Below are positions 36,101 through 41,705 of a DNA stretch of 64,000 nt, piece after piece; within the stretch, counting starts at the first letter, position 1, and the number at the start of each line of letters is the position of its first letter. Below the pieces are notes generated by a model that was given only the letters and a program-made list of their open reading frames with translations, made no database searches and was not told the DNA's origin. The position numbers were made by a program, and so were the translations under genes. This stretch comes from Saccopteryx bilineata (Eukaryota; Chordata; Mammalia; Chiroptera; Emballonuridae), in the NCBI RefSeq assembly GCF_036850765.1, contig NC_089495.1:199834847-199898846 (forward strand), read 5' to 3'.

Positions 36101-38713
36101 TGTGGGAGACTGTCTTTTTGCCTCTCCACTTCTCACTTCAGAAAAATAAAAAAAGATAAAAAAAAAAATTCAGTCCACATAGAGTGAGAACTCGGTGTCC
36201 CATTAACTCTATGGGAAGTTCCATTTGATGACAACACCCCTGACTCTAGTCAGTCACCCCTGCTCAGACCTTTCTGATCAGCATTTAGGACCAGCTTGTG
36301 CACATCCTAAGGGCTGGGAGCATCTTATTCACCCCCATGTCCCCATGCCCATCATGGGACTTCACACAGAGGCAGTGAGCATTTCATCCATCGAACCAGT
36401 GTTTTGTGAGCACCTACAATGCCCTCGGTGCTGGAGATGGACCAGTGAACAAAACAGATATGGCCTGGCATCTGGGAGCTTATGCTGTTGAATAAATAAA
36501 TGGCTGACAGTGAGTGTGAGTGACCAGTGAGATGAACGACCTCAGAGGGGAGGAAGAACTGACCCAGTGACCTTGTCACCCGATACACGCCAGGCCCGGC
36601 CCGGAGCAGACAAACCAGCCCTGTCTCAGGGAAGTAGTTTCCACATTATTTTTTTTGGCAGTGGAATCGTTTTTCAATAAACAAAACAGAGAACAATGAT
36701 GCCATTGTAAACCCACAAATTCAATTTAAAGCATTTACGGATCACGCGATCTATAGGATCTTGTGGCCAAAAAGCATTTGGGGTAGAACACACTCGGGGG
36801 AGGCGATGCCTTCACTCAGTTTTCAATACTCAAAACTATAATCACGACTGAATTCCGAGGAAAGGCTTACAGGACTCTGGGAGTTTGAAAAACTATTGTT
36901 CTGGAAGTTAAGAGTGTTATTTTTGTTATGTTTGAAGGAACAAAGGGAATGCAACGAAATTCATTTGTTCATCCATCCAGTAAGCATAGAGCACACTCAG
37001 TGGGTCAGGTACTCTTATAGGGAAGTCGGTATTAAAGGCCTCGGGGTCACAAGGAACCAAGAAATTGAGGGAGGACAGGGGAGCAGCCATGATAGATAGG
37101 TAGGTAGGTTGGTGGGTGGATGGGTAAAGAGAGAGAGAGAGAGACAGGTAAACATGTCAGTGGCTTATTGAGATGGATAAAATAAAATCCTAGGGACTGA
37201 GTAGTTTTTGCCGAGGATGGGACGGAGCCCCCCAGCCGCAGGAGCTCAGTGAACATGCTGAGTGAGGGAAATGAGCCCCCTGCCTCTCCCCCAGCCTCGC
37301 CCTCACTCCCGCATCAGGGTGCTCGTGGGCTCCGTGGTTTTAGGGTCAGAACCCCCAGCCTCGCCCTCACTCCTGCATCAGGGTGTTCTGTGGGCTCCGT
37401 GGTTCTAGGGTCAGAATCTCACCCTCCCCAGATCTGCTCTCCACATCCAGGCCACTGCCGGGCTGCCGTCCCGGGTGGAAGTGAGGGGGACAGCGGGGGC
37501 CTCCCTGCTGTCGGCATGAACAGTGGTGGAGGGCGATCGATCGGGTAGGATCTATCAAGATTCTAATTGTTCCTTTTACACTTGCAATCCCCTGTCTAGG
37601 AGTGAGTTGTACCCACACAAATCCCCAAGCACGTTCACTGAAGAACTGCTTACAGTTGTTAAACACTGGAACCAATCTAAACGCCCGTTAGCCAGCAATT
37701 GGTTCCAAATTAACCAAAGGACATCTGTAAAGCTGGATTCGGCGGGGGGGGGGGGGGGGGGGTGGGATTAGAACAAATGCATTAGCTCTTTACGTTACTG
37801 ACATGTAAAGGCGTCCGTAGCCTTAAATGAAGGGCTCGAGGGAAGCCTAGACGCACATGGGAGCCTGCTCCTCTTTGTGTAGAACTAGACAAGTATCGGT
37901 TTGCGTACGCCAAAAAATTCTTTCCAAGTGTATACACCAAAACTGTGACAGCAGTGAGTTCTGAGGAGCAGGTGTCTGTACTTCTGCGCTGCTTGAATCT
38001 CTACAATAATCGTATTAATCATCCATGAGGAGAAAGAAATGACTTTAAAAATTCTGGTCTGGCTGTCAGAGGCACCCGAGCAGGAAGGAGGAGTGACACA
38101 GTGGTCAACCCAGGTGACCACACGGCCACATTGATCCAGCCGAGATTCCATAGGTTAAGGTCCTGAATCCCGAGCCCCAAAGAAGCCCCAGGGTCCCTAA
38201 AACTTCCTATATCCAGAAGGGGAAACAGCGCATACTGAGGGTCGCTCACAGTCTATCATAATCTGAAAATCGGCGGCCCCTACCCGAGTCCAGGGCAGTG
38301 TGGTGTCCCAGGAAGAAGCTGGGTTTGGGGCCCCAGGGACCCAGGTTTGACACATGCCACCACCACTTGGGCCATTTACTTGGCGTCTCAGGGCTTCTGT
38401 GTCCTCGTGCGCAGGATGGGAGGGGAATTCTTGCTTCAGAGGGGTGATGTAAGAACTGAGATGGCATTCACCCCCAGCACAGAGTAGGTCTTCAAGGTGG
38501 TCCCCTCATTCTTCAGCCTTGGCCCTGAGACACTAGTGGCCCAAACCTCCCCCATCTCCTCCTGTGATTCCGGTACCTGCTGCCCAGGTCCATCCGGCGC
38601 CGGGCACAGCGCCTGGCGATGTGGGCCCGTGGGATCCGGGGACACGGCGTGGCCAGGGACACAGGGGCCAGCCTCTCCATCTGGGTGGCAGGGAGAAGGG
38701 CAGGCTCTGCCAT
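11584..38713 (-). CDS. ARHGAP40: ARHGAP40, Rho GTPase-activating protein 40 (15 exons, first tentative)
   Basis: RhoGAP of the ARHGAP18/28/40 group, expected to stimulate GTP hydrolysis on Rho-family GTPases. Fourteen exons from 27238 to 11584 have AG/GT borders and fully consistent phases. With a tentative exon 1 the reading frame is 2007 nt, 668 aa (residue numbers assume this start). The N-terminal half has MDGFWTEVERIQQ (about 82-94), RVPKGRLGLTRIGDLSSQ and ALALIELTALCDVLGLDL, which are group signatures. The RhoGAP domain runs about 317-520: TGLFGVPL, the arginine finger in GLLRVPGS (R365), LLKRFIRELPAPLL, and NKMTLWNVSTVMAPNLF. The C-terminus has FFLYEVGGNIS, LDPDAYLLDLYRANPHGEWV and ends KQSPT. 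No frameshift or stop is seen, so the gene looks functional. Confidence is high for identity, low for the N-terminus. Confidence 0.93.
12075..12235 (+). mobile_element. MER5-like hAT-Charlie remnant
   Basis: GGACCTTGTTAGAAATGCAG, TTCTCAGGGCCCTGCC, TAACAGTTCTCCAGGTGACT and AAAGTTTGAGAATCGCTA follow the MER5A consensus. Lies in ARHGAP40 intron 14. Confidence 0.75.
12644..12699 (-). CDS. ARHGAP40: ARHGAP40 exon 14 (short)
   Basis: Acceptor GCTCTTGCAG ends at 12700 and is followed by two more CAG units. Donor ATATCA|GTAAGT begins at 12643. 56 nt, phase 2 to 1. It encodes SRLRKSADFFLYEVGGNI. FLYEVGGNI is a group motif and the phase fits both neighbours. Confidence 0.88.
13120..13190 (+). repeat. 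MIR fragment
   Basis: CTCTGGGCAAGCCTCTTCCG and CTCTGGGCCTTAATTTTCCC are MIR core phrases. Confidence 0.5.
13290..13625 (+). repeat. L2-like repeat
   Basis: CTTTGGCCATGCTGCCTCAG, GACCCTTGCACTTGCAGTTT, CTGTGCCTGGAAGTCTTACC and the end GCAGGCATTCACTTAAATAC fit an L2 3' part. Intron 13 of ARHGAP40. Confidence 0.65.
13830..13999 (-). CDS. ARHGAP40: ARHGAP40 exon 13
   Basis: Acceptor TCTCTCTGCAG ends at 14000; donor CCCACG|GTAAGG begins at 13829. 170 nt, phase 0 to 2. It encodes TPKVAKIQVAWLIKDTLEVP, LTPSTKVAHALRQF and EDKESLLP. Read-through of the donor hits a TAA at once (CGG TAA), so intron retention would truncate the protein here. Confidence 0.9.
14049..14310. repeat. Degenerate CA-rich low-complexity block
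   Basis: Imperfect CACA/CATA repeats with ATGCAC and ACACAA variants, in ARHGAP40 intron 12. Overlapping Cys- or His-rich frames here are artefacts. Confidence 0.75.
14709..14762. repeat. G-rich heptamer repeat (GGGTGTG-like)
   Basis: About seven units of GGGTGCG/GGGTGTG within 10 bp of the exon 12 donor at 14770. G-tracts of this kind could form a G-quadruplex on the plus strand, that is, C-tracts in the transcript. Confidence 0.8.
14771..14887 (-). CDS. ARHGAP40: ARHGAP40 exon 12
   Basis: Acceptor GTCGCCCAG ends at 14888; donor GAGGCG|GTGAGT begins at 14770. 117 nt, phase 0. It encodes VRKLNDSSSRRPQLCDGGLK, TWLRRIHADKDKSEG and GREA, downstream of the GAP core. Confidence 0.9.
15451..15844 (+). 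mobile_element. tRNA-type bat SINE (long form)
   Basis: Head GCTAGCTCAGTGGTAGAGCA, box-B-like GGTTTGATTCC, GGCACACAGGAGAAGCGCCC, CT-rich middle and a (GAAA)n tail at 15797-15847. Near-perfect 15-bp target duplication at 15436-15450 and 15845-15859. It sits in ARHGAP40 intron 11. Confidence 0.9.
15916..16122 (-). CDS. ARHGAP40: ARHGAP40 exon 11
   Basis: Acceptor CTTCCTCAG ends at 16123; donor TGGACG|GTGAGT begins at 15915. 207 nt, phase 0. It encodes LLEFLRKVVAREQSNKM, then TLWNVSTVMAPNLFLHQ with the conserved Asn of the MAPNLF motif, and EVVQMLVHYQDLLWT. A SINE tail ends about 70 bp below the donor. Confidence 0.96.
16545..16730 (-). repeat. MIR SINE
   Basis: CTAAGTGTCCTGTGTGTTCC, CTCATCTAATCCTCACAACT and CAGAGAAGGAAACTGTGGCA fit MIR in reverse. 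Confidence 0.65.
16751..17125. repeat. Polypurine microsatellite cluster: (GGAT)n, (GGAA)n, (GAAA)n, (GGGA)n
   Basis: About 375 bp that is almost purely A and G on the plus strand after a (GGAT) start. It creates long Lys/Glu/Arg and Pro/Ser/Phe frames in all phases; none is a gene. Confidence 0.95.
17468..18212 (+). mobile_element. Probable solo LTR of a class I endogenous retrovirus
   Basis: A 745-bp unit that starts TGTTGTAAGG and ends GGCTTAACA. It contains a TATA box (CTATAAAAAC near 18053), a poly(A) signal AATAAAGCTTT at 18139-18149 and a GC-rich short U5 (CGGGTCCCTCCGGATTGGGC), the layout of gammaretrovirus-like LTRs. No internal region or coding sequence is adjacent. A target-site duplication is not evident, so the exact ends are uncertain. 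It lies in ARHGAP40 intron 10, opposite to the gene. Confidence 0.65.
18776..18858 (-). CDS. ARHGAP40: ARHGAP40 exon 10
   Basis: Acceptor CCCCTCAG ends at 18859; donor CTGAAG|GTGAGA begins at 18775. 83 nt, phase 1 to 0. It encodes IPDPRQRLQALHLLVLVLPE and PNRNTLK, the central RhoGAP helix. Confidence 0.94.
19098..19430. repeat. Degenerate CA-rich low-complexity block with higher-order units
   Basis: Repeats of CACACA, CATACA and ACATGT with a loose longer period, in ARHGAP40 intron 9. Overlapping His/Thr-rich and Cys-rich frames are artefacts. Confidence 0.8.
19556..19715 (-). CDS. ARHGAP40: ARHGAP40 exon 9
   Basis: Acceptor TTCCTTCAG ends at 19716; donor GTGCCCA|GTGAGT begins at 19555. 160 nt, phase 0 to 1. 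It encodes GLEQKLERDFYTGLFSWDEV, then HNDASDLLKRFIRELPAPLL, the RhoGAP helix with the conserved Lys and Arg, and TTEYLPAF. Confidence 0.95.
19765..19900 (+). repeat. MIR SINE
   Basis: TTTCCTCATCTGCAAAGTGG, GGACAATAACAGCACTCACC and AAGGATTCAATGGCCTAATG match MIR in order. Confidence 0.65.
20084..20161 (-). CDS. ARHGAP40: ARHGAP40 exon 8 (arginine finger)
   Basis: Acceptor TCTCATAG ends at 20162; donor GTCAAG|GTAAGG begins at 20083. 78 nt, phase 0. It encodes LLSCLEKRGMDAEGLLRVPG and SQARVK. The Arg in GLLRVPGS is the catalytic arginine finger, so GAP activity is predicted to be kept. Confidence 0.95.
20285..20495 (-). repeat. MIR SINE
   Basis: ATGAGCCAGGGATTGTTCTG, ACAGGTGCTGAAAGGCAGGC and AGCCAGGATTTGAACCCTGG are reverse MIR phrases. 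It lies in intron 7 of ARHGAP40. Confidence 0.7.
20584..20675 (-). CDS. ARHGAP40: ARHGAP40 exon 7 (start of RhoGAP domain)
   Basis: Acceptor CTCCCCGCAG ends at 20676; donor CAAGCT|GTAAGT begins at 20583. 92 nt, phase 1 to 0. It encodes ETGLFGVPLEALLEADRK and PSAQVPLLLQA, the conserved opening of RhoGAP domains. Confidence 0.95.
21170..21860 (+). repeat. L1 fragment interrupted by a SINE
   Basis: AATGCCTAATGTTGGCAGTG before, and GGAAATAATAAATGCCCGCC after, the SINE at 21279-21653 look like one old L1 piece split by the insertion. Confidence 0.45.
21279..21653 (-). mobile_element. tRNA-type bat SINE (long form), reverse
   Basis: Poly(T) at 21278-21295, reverse body, and head GAGCCAACCGGCCAGGGCC at the end. 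Target duplication of 16 bp with two mismatches (CTCACCAGTGTGTTCT / CTCATCGGTGTGTTCT) at 21263-21278 and 21654-21669. Confidence 0.9.
22068..22233 (-). CDS. ARHGAP40: ARHGAP40 exon 6
   Basis: Acceptor CCCTCCCTAG ends at 22234; donor GCAACAG|GTCAGC begins at 22067. 166 nt, phase 0 to 1. It encodes KFRVPKGRLGLTRIGDLSSQ, DMRKIPALALIELTALCDVL and LKRSKAGKQKAT, the most characteristic segment of ARHGAP18/28/40 proteins. Confidence 0.95.
22390..22500 (+). repeat. MIR fragment
   Basis: CAAGTTCAAACTCTACCTCT, TATTCCCCATTTGTAATCAT and GTGCTTACCTCATAG fit MIR. Confidence 0.45.
22704..22726. repeat. (CA)n microsatellite
   Basis: About eleven CA units after CCCCCGACACAC. Confidence 0.9.
22777..23094 (+). 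mobile_element. tRNA-type bat SINE (second type)
   Basis: Head GCCTGACCAGGCGGTGGCAC, box-B-like GGTTCGAAACCCC, ATCTGGTTTGAGCAAAAAGC, CAAGGCACATATGAGAAAGC, TCAATGAACAACTAAGGTG and a CTGTCT-rich end. Same family as 34704 and 62742. Confidence 0.9.
23325..23530 (+). repeat. MIR SINE
   Basis: GAGTCAAATGTTCTGGGTTC, TTTGGTAAATACTTTTACTT and AACACAGTGCCTGGCACACA match MIR. Confidence 0.65.
23791..24210 (+). mobile_element. tRNA-type bat SINE (long form)
   Basis: Head GCCCTGGCCGGTTGGCTCAG, box B GGGTTCGATTCCCGG, full body and an A-rich tail. Perfect 17-bp target duplication AAAAACCCTATTTGATG at 23774-23790 and 24211-24227. Low divergence suggests a fairly recent insertion. Confidence 0.95.
24474..24622 (-). 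CDS. ARHGAP40: ARHGAP40 exon 5
   Basis: Acceptor CCCTGGCAG ends at 24623, followed by two further CAG units that could serve as tandem acceptors. Donor CTGCCG|GTGAGG begins at 24473. 149 nt, phase 1 to 0. It encodes AEPEGPQAQTGREEAFHMD, AAYSEQATLLLQ and GACVWGEGSLP. Confidence 0.88.
24902..25003. repeat. Three-unit 34-bp tandem repeat
   Basis: Units at 24902-24935, 24936-24969 and 24970-25003 share CATTGC, AGGAAG or AGTAAG, and AATTTTC-AGC. A weaker fourth copy is near 24826-24860. Intron 4 of ARHGAP40. Confidence 0.75.
25209..25284 (-). CDS. ARHGAP40: ARHGAP40 exon 4 (short)
   Basis: Acceptor ATTTGCTTAG ends at 25285; donor CTCTAG|GTAAGT begins at 25208. 76 nt, phase 0 to 1. It encodes EISSENGDSGIQWSQLSSR and TPESPL. 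It was found because exons 3 and 5 do not fit in phase without it; the ENGDSG motif is shared with the family. Confidence 0.85.
25828..26048 (-). CDS. ARHGAP40: ARHGAP40 exon 3
   Basis: Acceptor TGTTGGCAG ends at 26049; donor TCAGGG|GTAAGT begins at 25827. 221 nt, phase 1 to 0. It encodes EGETETQWLQDTGLLDLL, LLSTLTRTQVAAVRRRLD and APVRDVREIFGALNSG, matching the pre-GAP region of the group. Confidence 0.92.
26735..26840 (+). repeat. L2 3' end
   Basis: TTAGCTCCACAGGGGAGACT, GTTGTATCCCCAGTGCCTAA and ACAGTGCCTGGCAAG are L2 end phrases. Intron 2 of ARHGAP40. Confidence 0.6.
27036..27238 (-). CDS. ARHGAP40: ARHGAP40 exon 2
   Basis: A long pyrimidine tract (TTTTCTCTTCCCTCCCCACC) precedes acceptor TGCTGCAG ending at 27239; donor CCGAGG|GTAAGG begins at 27035. 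203 nt. It encodes a Pro/Ser-rich linker, then LSMDGFWTEVERIQQ and an acidic stretch ending GRPPE. An internal acceptor (CTTCCGCAG ending 27199) would shorten it and change the entering phase. Confidence 0.8.
27250..28600. other. ARHGAP40 intron 1 (part), no exon seen
   Basis: No splice-bounded frame with family similarity. 28385-28450 is AT-rich (CAGTTAATTATAAAATTGGC) and might be conserved non-coding DNA. A G run lies at 27904-27915. Confidence 0.4.
28621..28766 (+). mobile_element. tRNA-type bat SINE (third type), 5'-truncated
   Basis: Begins inside the element (TGAGGTCGCCGGTTAGAAAC), then CTGGTCAAGGCACATATGGG, AGTTGATGCTTCCAGCTC and an A-rich tail. Target duplication AAAAGTTGTTAAGTGT / AAAAGTTGTCAAGTGT at 28605-28620 and 28767-28782 shows it inserted already truncated. 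Confidence 0.9.
30428..30499. repeat. Perfect 36-bp tandem duplication
   Basis: Two identical 36-bp units (30428-30463 and 30464-30499) starting GGGGCCCCTGTCCCTACG. Perfect identity implies recent origin, or an assembly duplication. Confidence 0.95.
30655..30870 (+). mobile_element. DNA transposon remnant (hAT-like)
   Basis: ACGGTGGCCACTAGTCACGT, GTGGCTACCGAGCACTTGAA, ATGTGGTTAG and TTTAAATTCAAG are phrases of an old mammalian DNA transposon family; the family name is not certain. Confidence 0.45.
31000..31500 (+). repeat. Ancient LTR-like interspersed repeat
   Basis: GTGGTAGGCAGAATACCCCT, ACACAATCCCTGGACTCTGT, GGGTGGGCCCCGTGTAATCA, TTGATTTTAGCCCAGGGAG and TGGCGGCAATTTGTTAGGGC appear in the order of a common mammalian LTR-type repeat. 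I do not name the subfamily. Confidence 0.5.
31530..31715 (+). repeat. MIR SINE
   Basis: CCCTGGAGTCAGGCTGGCTG, TACAGAATGGAGGTGATGAT and CATAGTAAGTGCTCTAAC fit MIR. Confidence 0.5.
32000..32400 (+). repeat. L1 fragment (ORF2 region, decayed)
   Basis: AACTTCTGCATAACAAAAAC, TATACCAAGAGTTCCTAGAA and GGAAACACAAATTAAAACCA are L1 ORF2-like phrases. Stops in all frames. Confidence 0.6.
33090..33162. repeat. A-run, (AT)n, (GT)n, (AT)n compound microsatellite
   Basis: Poly(A) then TA, GT and TA dinucleotide blocks before an L1 3' end. A DNA-unwinding or Z-forming stretch is possible. Confidence 0.95.
33160..33640 (+). repeat. L1 3' end (younger)
   Basis: CTGGATAAAGAAGATGTGGC, ACTACTCAGCTATAAGAAAT, TGATTCCATACATTGGTGGG and GAATATATGTACCCTGATTT are the end of ORF2 and 3' UTR. 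A (GGGGGA)n run sits at 33377-33432. Possible target duplication AAGAGTCAGCTCC / AAGAGTTAGCTCC at 33030 and 33640. Confidence 0.85.
33720..33895 (-). repeat. MIR SINE
   Basis: CAGAAAAGGAAACTGAAGCT, AGAGAAGTTAGGTAACTCCC and CAACTGGGCTTTGAGAAGCA are reverse MIR phrases. Confidence 0.65.
34109..34660 (+). mobile_element. hAT-like nonautonomous transposon (copy 1), carrying a nested SINE
   Basis: Terminal inverted repeats CAGTGGTGGTCAACC at the left and GGTTGACTACCCCTG at the right. 8-bp target duplication ATCTACAC / ATCTAGAC at 34101-34108 and 34661-34668. Without the nested SINE and its extra target copy it is about 344 bp. No transposase. The reverse copy at 63635-63983 is closely similar. 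Confidence 0.9.
34281..34476 (+). mobile_element. tRNA-type bat SINE (third type), nested in hAT element
   Basis: Head GCCTGACCTGTGTGGCGCAG, box-B-like GGTTCGAAACCC, CGGTCAAGGCACATATGGGA and an AATAAATAAA tail. Perfect 12-bp target duplication AGTACTTGTTAA at 34269-34280 and 34477-34488. Confidence 0.95.
34704..35043 (+). mobile_element. tRNA-type bat SINE (second type)
   Basis: Head GCCTGACCAGGTGGTGGCGC, then CATCTGGTTTGAGCAAAGC, CACATATGAGAAAGCAATCA and an A-rich tail. Target duplication CAAGATACAATTA / CAAGATAGAATTA at 34691-34703 and 35044-35056. Confidence 0.93.
35060..35700 (+). repeat. Old L1 fragment
   Basis: TTCTATTCTGGGATATTTAT, GGAAACAATCTAAACATCCA and AAGTACAGTTAAAATGAAAC are L1 3' phrases. 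No open frame. Confidence 0.5.
35792..36167 (+). mobile_element. tRNA-type bat SINE (long form)
   Basis: Head CTTGTTGGCTCAGTGGTAGA, box B GGGTTCGATCCTCGG, full body and A-rich tail. Perfect 10-bp target duplication ATTCAGTCCA at 35782-35791 and 36168-36177. Confidence 0.93.
36300..36480 (+). repeat. L2/MIR-like fragment
   Basis: CATCTTATTCACCCCCATGT and GAGCACCTACAATGCCCTCG resemble L2/MIR ends. Weak. Confidence 0.4.
37288..37416. repeat. Two-copy tandem duplication of about 64 bp
   Basis: CCCCAGCCTCGCCCTCACTC through TAGGGTCAGAA occurs twice with a few substitutions and a small indel (37288-37351 and 37352-37416). Confidence 0.9.
37560..37740 (+). repeat. Old L1 fragment
   Basis: TTACACTTGCAATCCCCTGT, GAACTGCTTACAGTTGTTAA and AACACTGGAACCAATCTAAA are L1 3' UTR-like. 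A G run at 37742-37762 follows. Confidence 0.45.
38335..38480 (+). repeat. MIR SINE
   Basis: GGGACCCAGGTTTGACACAT, GCCATTTACTTGGCGTCTCA and GGTGATGTAAGAACTGAGAT fit MIR. Confidence 0.55.
38577..38713 (-). CDS. ARHGAP40: ARHGAP40 exon 1 (tentative)
   Basis: An open frame from ATG at 38713 (MAEPALLPATQMERL...) ends at GGCAGCAG|GTACCG, leaving in phase 2. That phase fits the exon 2 acceptor at 27239, giving ...MDLGS+SPGPSL. Internal Met codons (residues 12 and 41) are alternative starts. The donor is weak and I cannot check homology of this part, so another first exon within 27.3-44 kb is possible. Confidence 0.35.
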
Positions 38714-38850
38714 GAGCTGGCACCTTAGAGCTCACAGGGGAGCTCCCATGTTGCTGCTGCTGCTCCTGCTGCCGCCGTGGGTCTGACTCAGTGATGTGAG
38801 CGGGAGGAAGGCTGCATGCCCGGTTCCCAGACACCTCCTCACCAGGACAG

Positions 38851-38976
38851 ACGTCCAACCTCCTCCCGGGCGGGGCTGGCTCAGCCAGGGCCACCTCCAG
38901 CCTCCTCCCGGGCGGGGCTGGCTCAGTGAGGGCCACCTCCAGCCTCCTCCCGGGCGGGGCTGGCTCAGTGAGGGCC
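38851..38976. repeat. 42-bp tandem repeat, three copies
   Basis: Units 38851-38892, 38893-38934 and 38935-38976 share CCTCCCGGGCGGGGCTGGCT. The last two are identical and the first has a few changes. It lies just upstream of the tentative ARHGAP40 exon 1. Confidence 0.95.
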
Positions 38977-39002
38977 ACCTCCAGGCATCCGCACACACGG
39001 GC

Positions 39003-39071
39003 AATCACACACGCACGCACACACGCACACACACACACACACACACACATGCACGCACACACACACACACC
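39003..39071. repeat. (CA)n microsatellite
   Basis: CACACG then a long CA run with a CATGCACG interruption, next to the 42-bp tandem repeat. Confidence 0.95.
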
Positions 39072-39699
39072 CTGAGCCCTGCCCACCTGCCCGCACAGCA
39101 AAGGTAAAGGAAACGGCACCTGTAAAAACCAGTCATGAAATATAATTGGTATTGCCATTATTATTACCTACAGCCGTTCAACTGGAAATGAAACTATCAA
39201 TAAAGTACCTGGCTGGTGTGGATGGGGAAAAAACGCAGCTGTGACCCAGAGGTCTTCACCCCGCTTGGCCACACAGCCTCTGCGCCTGTGAGCAGGTCTC
39301 CCGTCTTCTCTGAGCCTTCGTTTCCTTCCCGGTGAAATGGTGACATTTGCCAGGAGACAGTAAAGCAAGCGGGCAGGAGTGTGTTGAGGGTGTGAGAGGG
39401 CAGGGCATGGTGGGGGCAGGAAGGACGCTGAGGGAGGAGGGAATGGAAGTGGCCGAATGTGGGGGTCCAGAGGAGCCTCCCTGGGATTTGATTTTTAGCC
39501 TGGAACGTGAAGGAACAGGGACAAGAAAGGGACGTTCCTCCTGGCTCTCTGGCTTGTGTCCTATTTCTGTATCTGTTATAGACCAGGGGTCCCCACCCTT
39601 GCTCTCTGGCCAGGACAGAATGCAGGGAACCCCCCACTCCAGGAGCCCTGGCCCACCCTGCCTCGTCTAAGTCTCTGCTTTTATACTAAGAAGAGCAGC

Positions 39700-40110
39700 C
39701 CAAGGGTGGTCCTCGAGGAGGGGCTCAAGTCTATGGGTCACTACGGTCTACTTTGTCCTGGGGGATGCAAGAAGTGGAGCGCAGTAACTGAAAAGCGCCC
39801 ACTGGAGCCAGAGTGCCCAGGGATAGGTCTAGTCTTGGCATCAAAGAGACGGGGCCCGCGGGGCAAAGGGCTCTCGAGAGCCCAAGTCTCAGGTGACTAT
39901 CACTGGCTCCCACCTGCAGACTGGGGCTGTGCCTTTGCCTGTCCACATCTCCCAAGAGGAGGAACTCTGAAACCCTAACACCAAGTGTTCGGGGGTCCCA
40001 CTGGTGCAGAGGCCCCCCTTCCACTAGGTAAGTTCAAATAGCAGTACGAGGGGGTGAAAAAGTACTTTGGGGGGAAAAGGAAGCTTTGTGTGGAAAATAT
40101 GCTAGGTACT
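39700..40110. other. Intergenic between ADIG and ARHGAP40, nothing recognised
   Basis: No coding frame with splice signals or family similarity and no clear repeat in this stretch. Confidence 0.4.
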
Positions 40111-40117
40111 TCACATA

Positions 40118-40325
40118 GGTTGGATGGATGGATACAAATGGATGAAGGATGGATGAATATAAATGAATGGATGGATGGATGGATGGATATAAATGGATGA
40201 AGGATGAATGGCTGGATGGATAGATAGTTGAAAGTGAATGGATGTGTACATGAATGTGTGAACATGAGGGAGTGAAAGAATGAATGAACAAACGAATGAA
40301 TGAGTCAGTGAGCCATTAGGTGAAG
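40118..40325. repeat. Degenerate (GGAT)n / (TGAA)n block
   Basis: Repeats of GGATGGAT, AAATGGATG and AATGAATGA; the Pro/Ser/His-rich frames on the minus strand are artefacts. Confidence 0.9.
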
Positions 40326-40924
40326 GGGTGGATAAGTAAATGAGGGTATGAATAGAGAAATAGACACTTGAGCACACGCATGCATACCTGAGGAAGTGAA
40401 CTTCCAGTGCAGGACAGAAAACCTAACATCCCCTCCCGTGGTGTGGGGAGCCCTCGGGAAGCAAGCAAGAGGAGGGGAGAGCAGCCCGGCTCTCGGCTCT
40501 CGAAGGAACTGCACTTTCAGGCTTGTTTAAGGAAGCAGCGCCTCTCGGCTTCCTGCAGAGCCGCGTGGATGCGCATGAAGTGGAGTGTGTCCACACTCCT
40601 CACTAGGGCGCATTCCTCAGCCCCGGCTGGCCGGGTTGGGTCCCAGCCCCAGAGTATCGGCCACGCCGGTTAGGTCACAGTGAGTGACTCAGGCCTGGTG
40701 GCCCTGCACCTGGCCGCGGGCCAGTACCTTGCTAGGCAGCCTGCGTGTGCTCCCGCCCACCCACTCGTTGTTGCCAAGAGCATCCCATGCGCCTCGGACC
40801 CAGGAGGCTCCCAGGGTCACATGTTATGTGCTCACATTTCCTCCCTGCCTTTCTACCCCGCTGAGCAGCTGCCACTCGCTACCACAGCACTGGCCCGCCT
40901 TGTGTGATGCAGGGACTCCCAGAG

Positions 40925-41065
40925 GCCTGGGGCTCTGCCACTTGGGTTGTGTGACATTAGGCAAGTGCCTTAACCTCTCTGAGTCCCCGCTTCTCTATCA
41001 TTTCAATGCAAACCTTGCCCGCCTTCAGGGGTGGTTGTGAGGGCTCAGCGGGCTAATACAGGCCA
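40925..41065 (+). repeat. MIR SINE
   Basis: GGGGCTCTGCCACTTGGGTT, GTGTGACATTAGGCAAGTGC and TTAACCTCTCTGAGTCC match MIR closely. Confidence 0.7.
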
Positions 41066-41513
41066 AGCACCGGAACTGCCCGGCACACGATGTACACCTA
41101 GCACCGTATGTCCAGGTTGCTGGTTCCAGCTCTGCTGATGGTGACACTGAGGGTTGAAGGGGATGGTGGTAGCGGGTGAGGCACTGGCCCTCCGGATTCC
41201 AGGGTTTAGGGGGGGCCCCAGAGACATGTCCGGGCAAGGGCTTCAAGGGCTCCAGAGACCCTCAAATGGATCCTGTGTGTCTGACGGCCCCAGCAGCGCC
41301 CCCACCTGACCCTGTGGGCTGTTCTCCCCAAACCCTGAGCTGCTGGAGCTGGGGAGACACGTACACTTAGTGTTCTGGGTCGGCTGTGCTTCCTGCACAC
41401 AGCAGCAGCGCGACCTGAACCTGCCCTCCCTCCAGCCAGGAAGAGCTCCAGGTGGCCGGGGGTGCGGGTGACTCTCCTAGCTCGGTCAAAGCATATATAA
41501 AGAAAGGTGTGAG

Positions 41514-41690
41514 GCCTGACCTGTGGTGGCGCAGTGGATAAAGCATCGACCTGGAATGCTGAGGTCGCGGTTCAAAACCCTGGGCTTGCCTGGTCAGTGC
41601 ACATATGGGAGTTGATGCTTCCTGCTCCTCCCTTCTCTCTCTCTCTCTCTTTCCTGTCTAAAATGAATAAATAAAGTCTTAAAAAAAAAG
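41514..41690 (+). mobile_element. tRNA-type bat SINE (third type)
   Basis: Head GCCTGACCTGTGGTGGCGCA, GATAAAGCATCGACC, box-B-like GGTTCAAAACCC and an AATAAA tail. Perfect 15-bp target duplication AAAGAAAGGTGTGAG at 41499-41513 and 41691-41705. Confidence 0.95.
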
Positions 41691-41705
41691 AAAGAAAGGT
41701 GTGAG

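Noticed and set aside
38851..38976. Evenly spaced repeat units, CRISPR-like at first sight
   Set aside because: Direct head-to-tail 42-bp units with no spacers, in a mammalian genome.
38436..39158. 240-codon minus-strand frame with repeated EVALTEPAPPGRRL-like units
   Set aside because: The repeats are the 42-bp tandem array and the Cys/Val part is the CA microsatellite; it is a different frame from the tentative exon 1.
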